A DNA stretch of 64,000 bases from an uncultured Lentisphaeria bacterium (GTDB lineage: Bacteria; Verrucomicrobiota; Lentisphaeria; Victivallales; UBA1829), in contig CASDPB010000013.1 of the NCBI GenBank assembly GCA_949282305.1, forward strand, positions 88,555 through 152,554, in the 5' to 3' direction. The translations under genes were made by a program, and so were the position numbers. Below are positions 61,919 to 64,000 of this stretch, piece after piece; the first letter of the stretch is position 1; the number at the start of each line of letters is the position of its first letter. The notes below the pieces were generated by a model. It saw nothing but the letters and a program-made list of their open reading frames with translations. It did not search any database and had not been told where the DNA came from.

Positions 61919-63853
61919 ATGCCGGAAATGATTGACTGTGCCGGAGATGCGGCTCTGCTTCACAACCGTTTTTTTTCCAGGCGGCTCTGCTGGAATGAGA
62001 ATGGTTTTTTTTCCGATTCTCTTGTCAATTTGAAAACCGGCAATGAATATTGCAGGGCGAAGGGGTATGAATTCGCGTTTGCCGTCAACGGGGAAAAGAT
62101 CACAAGTTATTCCGAGCCCCGTCTCCGCGAAGTCGACGGCAACATGGAATGCCGCAGGGATGTTCCCCGGTTTCTCGGTCTGGAGACTGCCCGGCTCAAC
62201 GAGACGATGGAGGAACTCATTCTCCGGTTTTCCATGGAAGATTCCGGGGTGACGGTAAAAGTCTCCTACCGGATTTCCTCGGAGATTCCGGGAATCGTCA
62301 AGCAGCTTGAGATCGGGGCATGGAAGGATGAGCTCTGCATTACCGGGCTGATTTTCGATACGTTCGACTTTTATCCCGGAGATTTCAGCGACTGCGACTA
62401 TTTCTGCGGCTCGGATGATGCGCCGCTTCCGCTGAACTTCGCAGTGGAGGGTTCCGCCGATGTCATACGCTGCCATAATGCCGTATTGGAGGAGGGATTT
62501 CTCTGCGGCAGTGCGGCGCCCGGACCGCTGCGGCGTTTTATGGGATATGCTCACTGGAACTCAATGGACGTCTCCTATTCGATGGGCTGTGTCCCGTTTG
62601 CAAAATACCTGCGGAAAGGGGAAGTGTTCCGCGCGGATCATTCTTTTCTCCTGCTGTATGCGGGAGATGCCGCCGCCGGCGATTCGGAATTCCGGCAGCT
62701 GCTGAGGACAGTTCTTCCGCCGCCGGCGGAGCCTGGAGTCATGTATTGTACATGGATTCCCTTCCTGAAACGGATTTCGGAAAAGCCGGTTCTTGATCTG
62801 GCTGAAAAAGCCGCGGGAATGGGATTCCGTTATTTTGTATTGGACGACGGCTGGTTCACAAATGAGAAACGGCGCGTCGATATGGAGAAGTTCCCGCACG
62901 GACTGGAATTTTTGAGCGGGAGAATCCGCGATATGGGGCTTCGTTTCGGGTTATGGTACAATATCGGAACTTCCTACGGCGATCCTGACACCCCGGATTC
63001 GCTCGCGTGCCGTCTGCCTGATGGAAAACTGAAGAAATCGGATGGAAATAAAGTGCTCTGTTTTGCGGGAGAGCACCGCCATCGGGTTCTGGCGGAGCTG
63101 ACTGCCCTTGCGGAGAGGTATCATGTCTCTTACTTCAAGCTGGACTTTTCCTCCATTCTGAGTCCTTATGCGGTTCAGCCGTATGGCTGTCATTCGCGGG
63201 AGCATCGTTATCATCACGGGTTTGAGGACTCCGTGATTGAGATGTACCGCGGGCTTCTGTTCCTGCGGGATGAGCTGAAAAAATGGTTCCCGGATCTGAT
63301 TGTGGATTTCAGTTTTGAATCATTCGGGACGGAGCGCCCGAACATTGCCGCGCTGGAATACAGCGATCTGCATCATGTCTCGAATTTTTCCGGCAAGATA
63401 CCGGAGTTGCAGAATATTACGAAAATCCGGAAACTGTTTTACCGCTGGTTCGGCAAGCTCCCGCCGGAGCGTATCCTGGGCGGGCTTCTTGTGCTTCAAA
63501 ATGATTCCGCCGCCGAATATCTGCTGACTTCGTTTACCGGTGCGCCGCTGGTTTCCGGTGATTTGCGGGAACTGCCGGAAGAGACTGCGGACAGAATCGG
63601 AAAGTTCACGAAGGCGTTTCAGTCTCTGGCGGACCGGGAGTGTCTGACGGAACTTGAGGTCGTGATTGATGAAGAGGATCTGGATGTGTTCGTCCGCAGG
63701 GGAAAATCGGGACATGGTTTCCTGTGCGGATTCAACCGGAAAAAGGAAGAGGTCGTTCTGGATATTCCGACTCCGTTTGCCTGCCGCAGTGTGGAGACAG
63801 GGGAAACGGGGCTGCGCTTGCCGCCGGAATATTGCGGAATGTTTATTTTTTGA
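61919..63853 (+). CDS. GH36-type alpha-galactosidase-like enzyme
   Basis: A 644-residue protein without a signal peptide. An N-terminal beta domain is followed by the GH36/clan GH-D barrel: FRYFVLDDGWFTNEKRR near residue 307 (the conserved DDGW strand), LRFGLWYNIGTSYGDP, HVSYFKLDFSSILSP near residue 408 with the nucleophile aspartate, LIVDFSFESFGTERPNIAALEY and a short C-terminal beta domain. ATG at 61919 with AAGGA eight bases upstream is preferred over a GTG three bases earlier. Predicted cytoplasmic alpha-galactosidase or related alpha-glycosidase acting on imported oligosaccharides made by the exported enzymes upstream. Confidence 0.85.
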   Translation: MPEMIDCAGDAALLHNRFFSRRLCWNENGFFSDSLVNLKTGNEYCRAKGYEFAFAVNGEKITSYSEPRLREVDGNMECRRDVPRFLGLETARLNETMEELILRFSMEDSGVTVKVSYRISSEIPGIVKQLEIGAWKDELCITGLIFDTFDFYPGDFSDCDYFCGSDDAPLPLNFAVEGSADVIRCHNAVLEEGFLCGSAAPGPLRRFMGYAHWNSMDVSYSMGCVPFAKYLRKGEVFRADHSFLLLYAGDAAAGDSEFRQLLRTVLPPPAEPGVMYCTWIPFLKRISEKPVLDLAEKAAGMGFRYFVLDDGWFTNEKRRVDMEKFPHGLEFLSGRIRDMGLRFGLWYNIGTSYGDPDTPDSLACRLPDGKLKKSDGNKVLCFAGEHRHRVLAELTALAERYHVSYFKLDFSSILSPYAVQPYGCHSREHRYHHGFEDSVIEMYRGLLFLRDELKKWFPDLIVDFSFESFGTERPNIAALEYSDLHHVSNFSGKIPELQNITKIRKLFYRWFGKLPPERILGGLLVLQNDSAAEYLLTSFTGAPLVSGDLRELPEETADRIGKFTKAFQSLADRECLTELEVVIDEEDLDVFVRRGKSGHGFLCGFNRKKEEVVLDIPTPFACRSVETGETGLRLPPEYCGMFIF

Positions 63854-63979
63854 ATATGGGAGGTAATTTCAAAATAAAAAATTAAAATCACTCACAGCCA
63901 TCCCATAGGAAAAGAAAAAGTTGAAAGATGATGGTTCTGGATGCAACTTATATTTCAGCAAAAAAAACAAGGAGCATCC
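63854..63979. other. A/T-rich spacer before a probable insertion-sequence gene
   Basis: No gene. The base composition is more A/T-rich than the neighbours, and AAGGAG stands before the ATG at 63980. It may include the left end of an insertion sequence, but the matching end is outside the window. Confidence 0.3.
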
Positions 63980-64000
63980 ATGAAACCATCAAAGCATAAA
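63980..64000 (+). CDS. Start of an open frame cut by the window edge, possibly an IS transposase
   Basis: Only MKPSKHK is visible, with AAGGAG nine bases upstream. I recall that transposases of the IS4-type group with a DUF4372-like start often open with a similar K-x-x-K-H sequence, so a transposase is a guess, not a finding. Confidence 0.3.

Noticed and set aside
61661..62554. 297-codon minus-strand frame across the M55/GH36 junction
   Set aside because: It covers the promoter and two opposite coding regions, and its sequence has no recognisable features.

Overview
The window looks like a chromosomal stretch of a Lentisphaerota/Victivallales-type bacterium. Two observations suggest this: many short secreted proteins carry a prepilin-like N-terminus (FTLIELL...) and a C-terminal H-x9-DG motif, and these sit inside operons of glycan-degrading enzymes and single-operon regulators. 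The taxonomic call is inference from gene content. About 43 genes are supported: one tRNA-Thr, one TRAP transporter start, and otherwise almost only carbohydrate-active enzymes, sugar-nucleotide or sugar oxidoreductases, transporters, transcription factors and eight pseudopilin-like proteins.

Layout. 1-1332 (minus): TRAP dctP/dctQ and tRNA-Thr(TGT). 1441-8102 (minus): operon sialidase > NanA-like aldolase > two pseudopilins > secreted GH42-like protein, divergent from an AraC regulator (8252-9091). 9105-15498 (minus): operon GntR/LacI-fold regulator > pseudopilin > SGNH hydrolase > TPR protein > DUF4838-like secreted enzyme, with a promoter/operator at 15519-15568. 15858-20578 (minus): EamA and MFS transporters, sugar O-acetyltransferase, URO-D-like protein, divergent from an AraC gene at 20703. 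21628-32885 (minus): pseudopilin > GH39-like > large secreted CBM9 protein > GH38-like > LacI repressor > GH78 rhamnosidase, with a perfect LacI-type palindrome upstream. 33519-63853 (mostly plus): HD protein, two GH36-like enzymes, an amidohydrolase, AraC regulator, dehydrogenase pair, then four consecutive pseudopilin + large secreted protein modules (30-31, 32-35, 36-37 and 38-41 in gene order), and an M55 peptidase. A probable transposase start is cut by the right edge.

Two patterns tie the window together. First, all seven large (over 700 aa) proteins with a signal peptide are preceded in their operon by a pseudopilin-like gene; a dedicated pseudopilin-cargo or pseudopilin-surface pairing is the most interesting hypothesis here. 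Second, four promoters (39.0, 45.5, 50.9 and 55.7 kb) share an almost identical box: two TCCAAA half-sites 21 bp apart, the proximal one 4 bp from a TTTACA -35, then TATAAT at 16 bp. A weaker fifth copy lies at 34.1 kb. One copy lies between an AraC gene and its divergent neighbour, so these probably form a local AraC regulon. In addition, two operons contain a small secreted protein that duplicates a domain of the large enzyme next to it.
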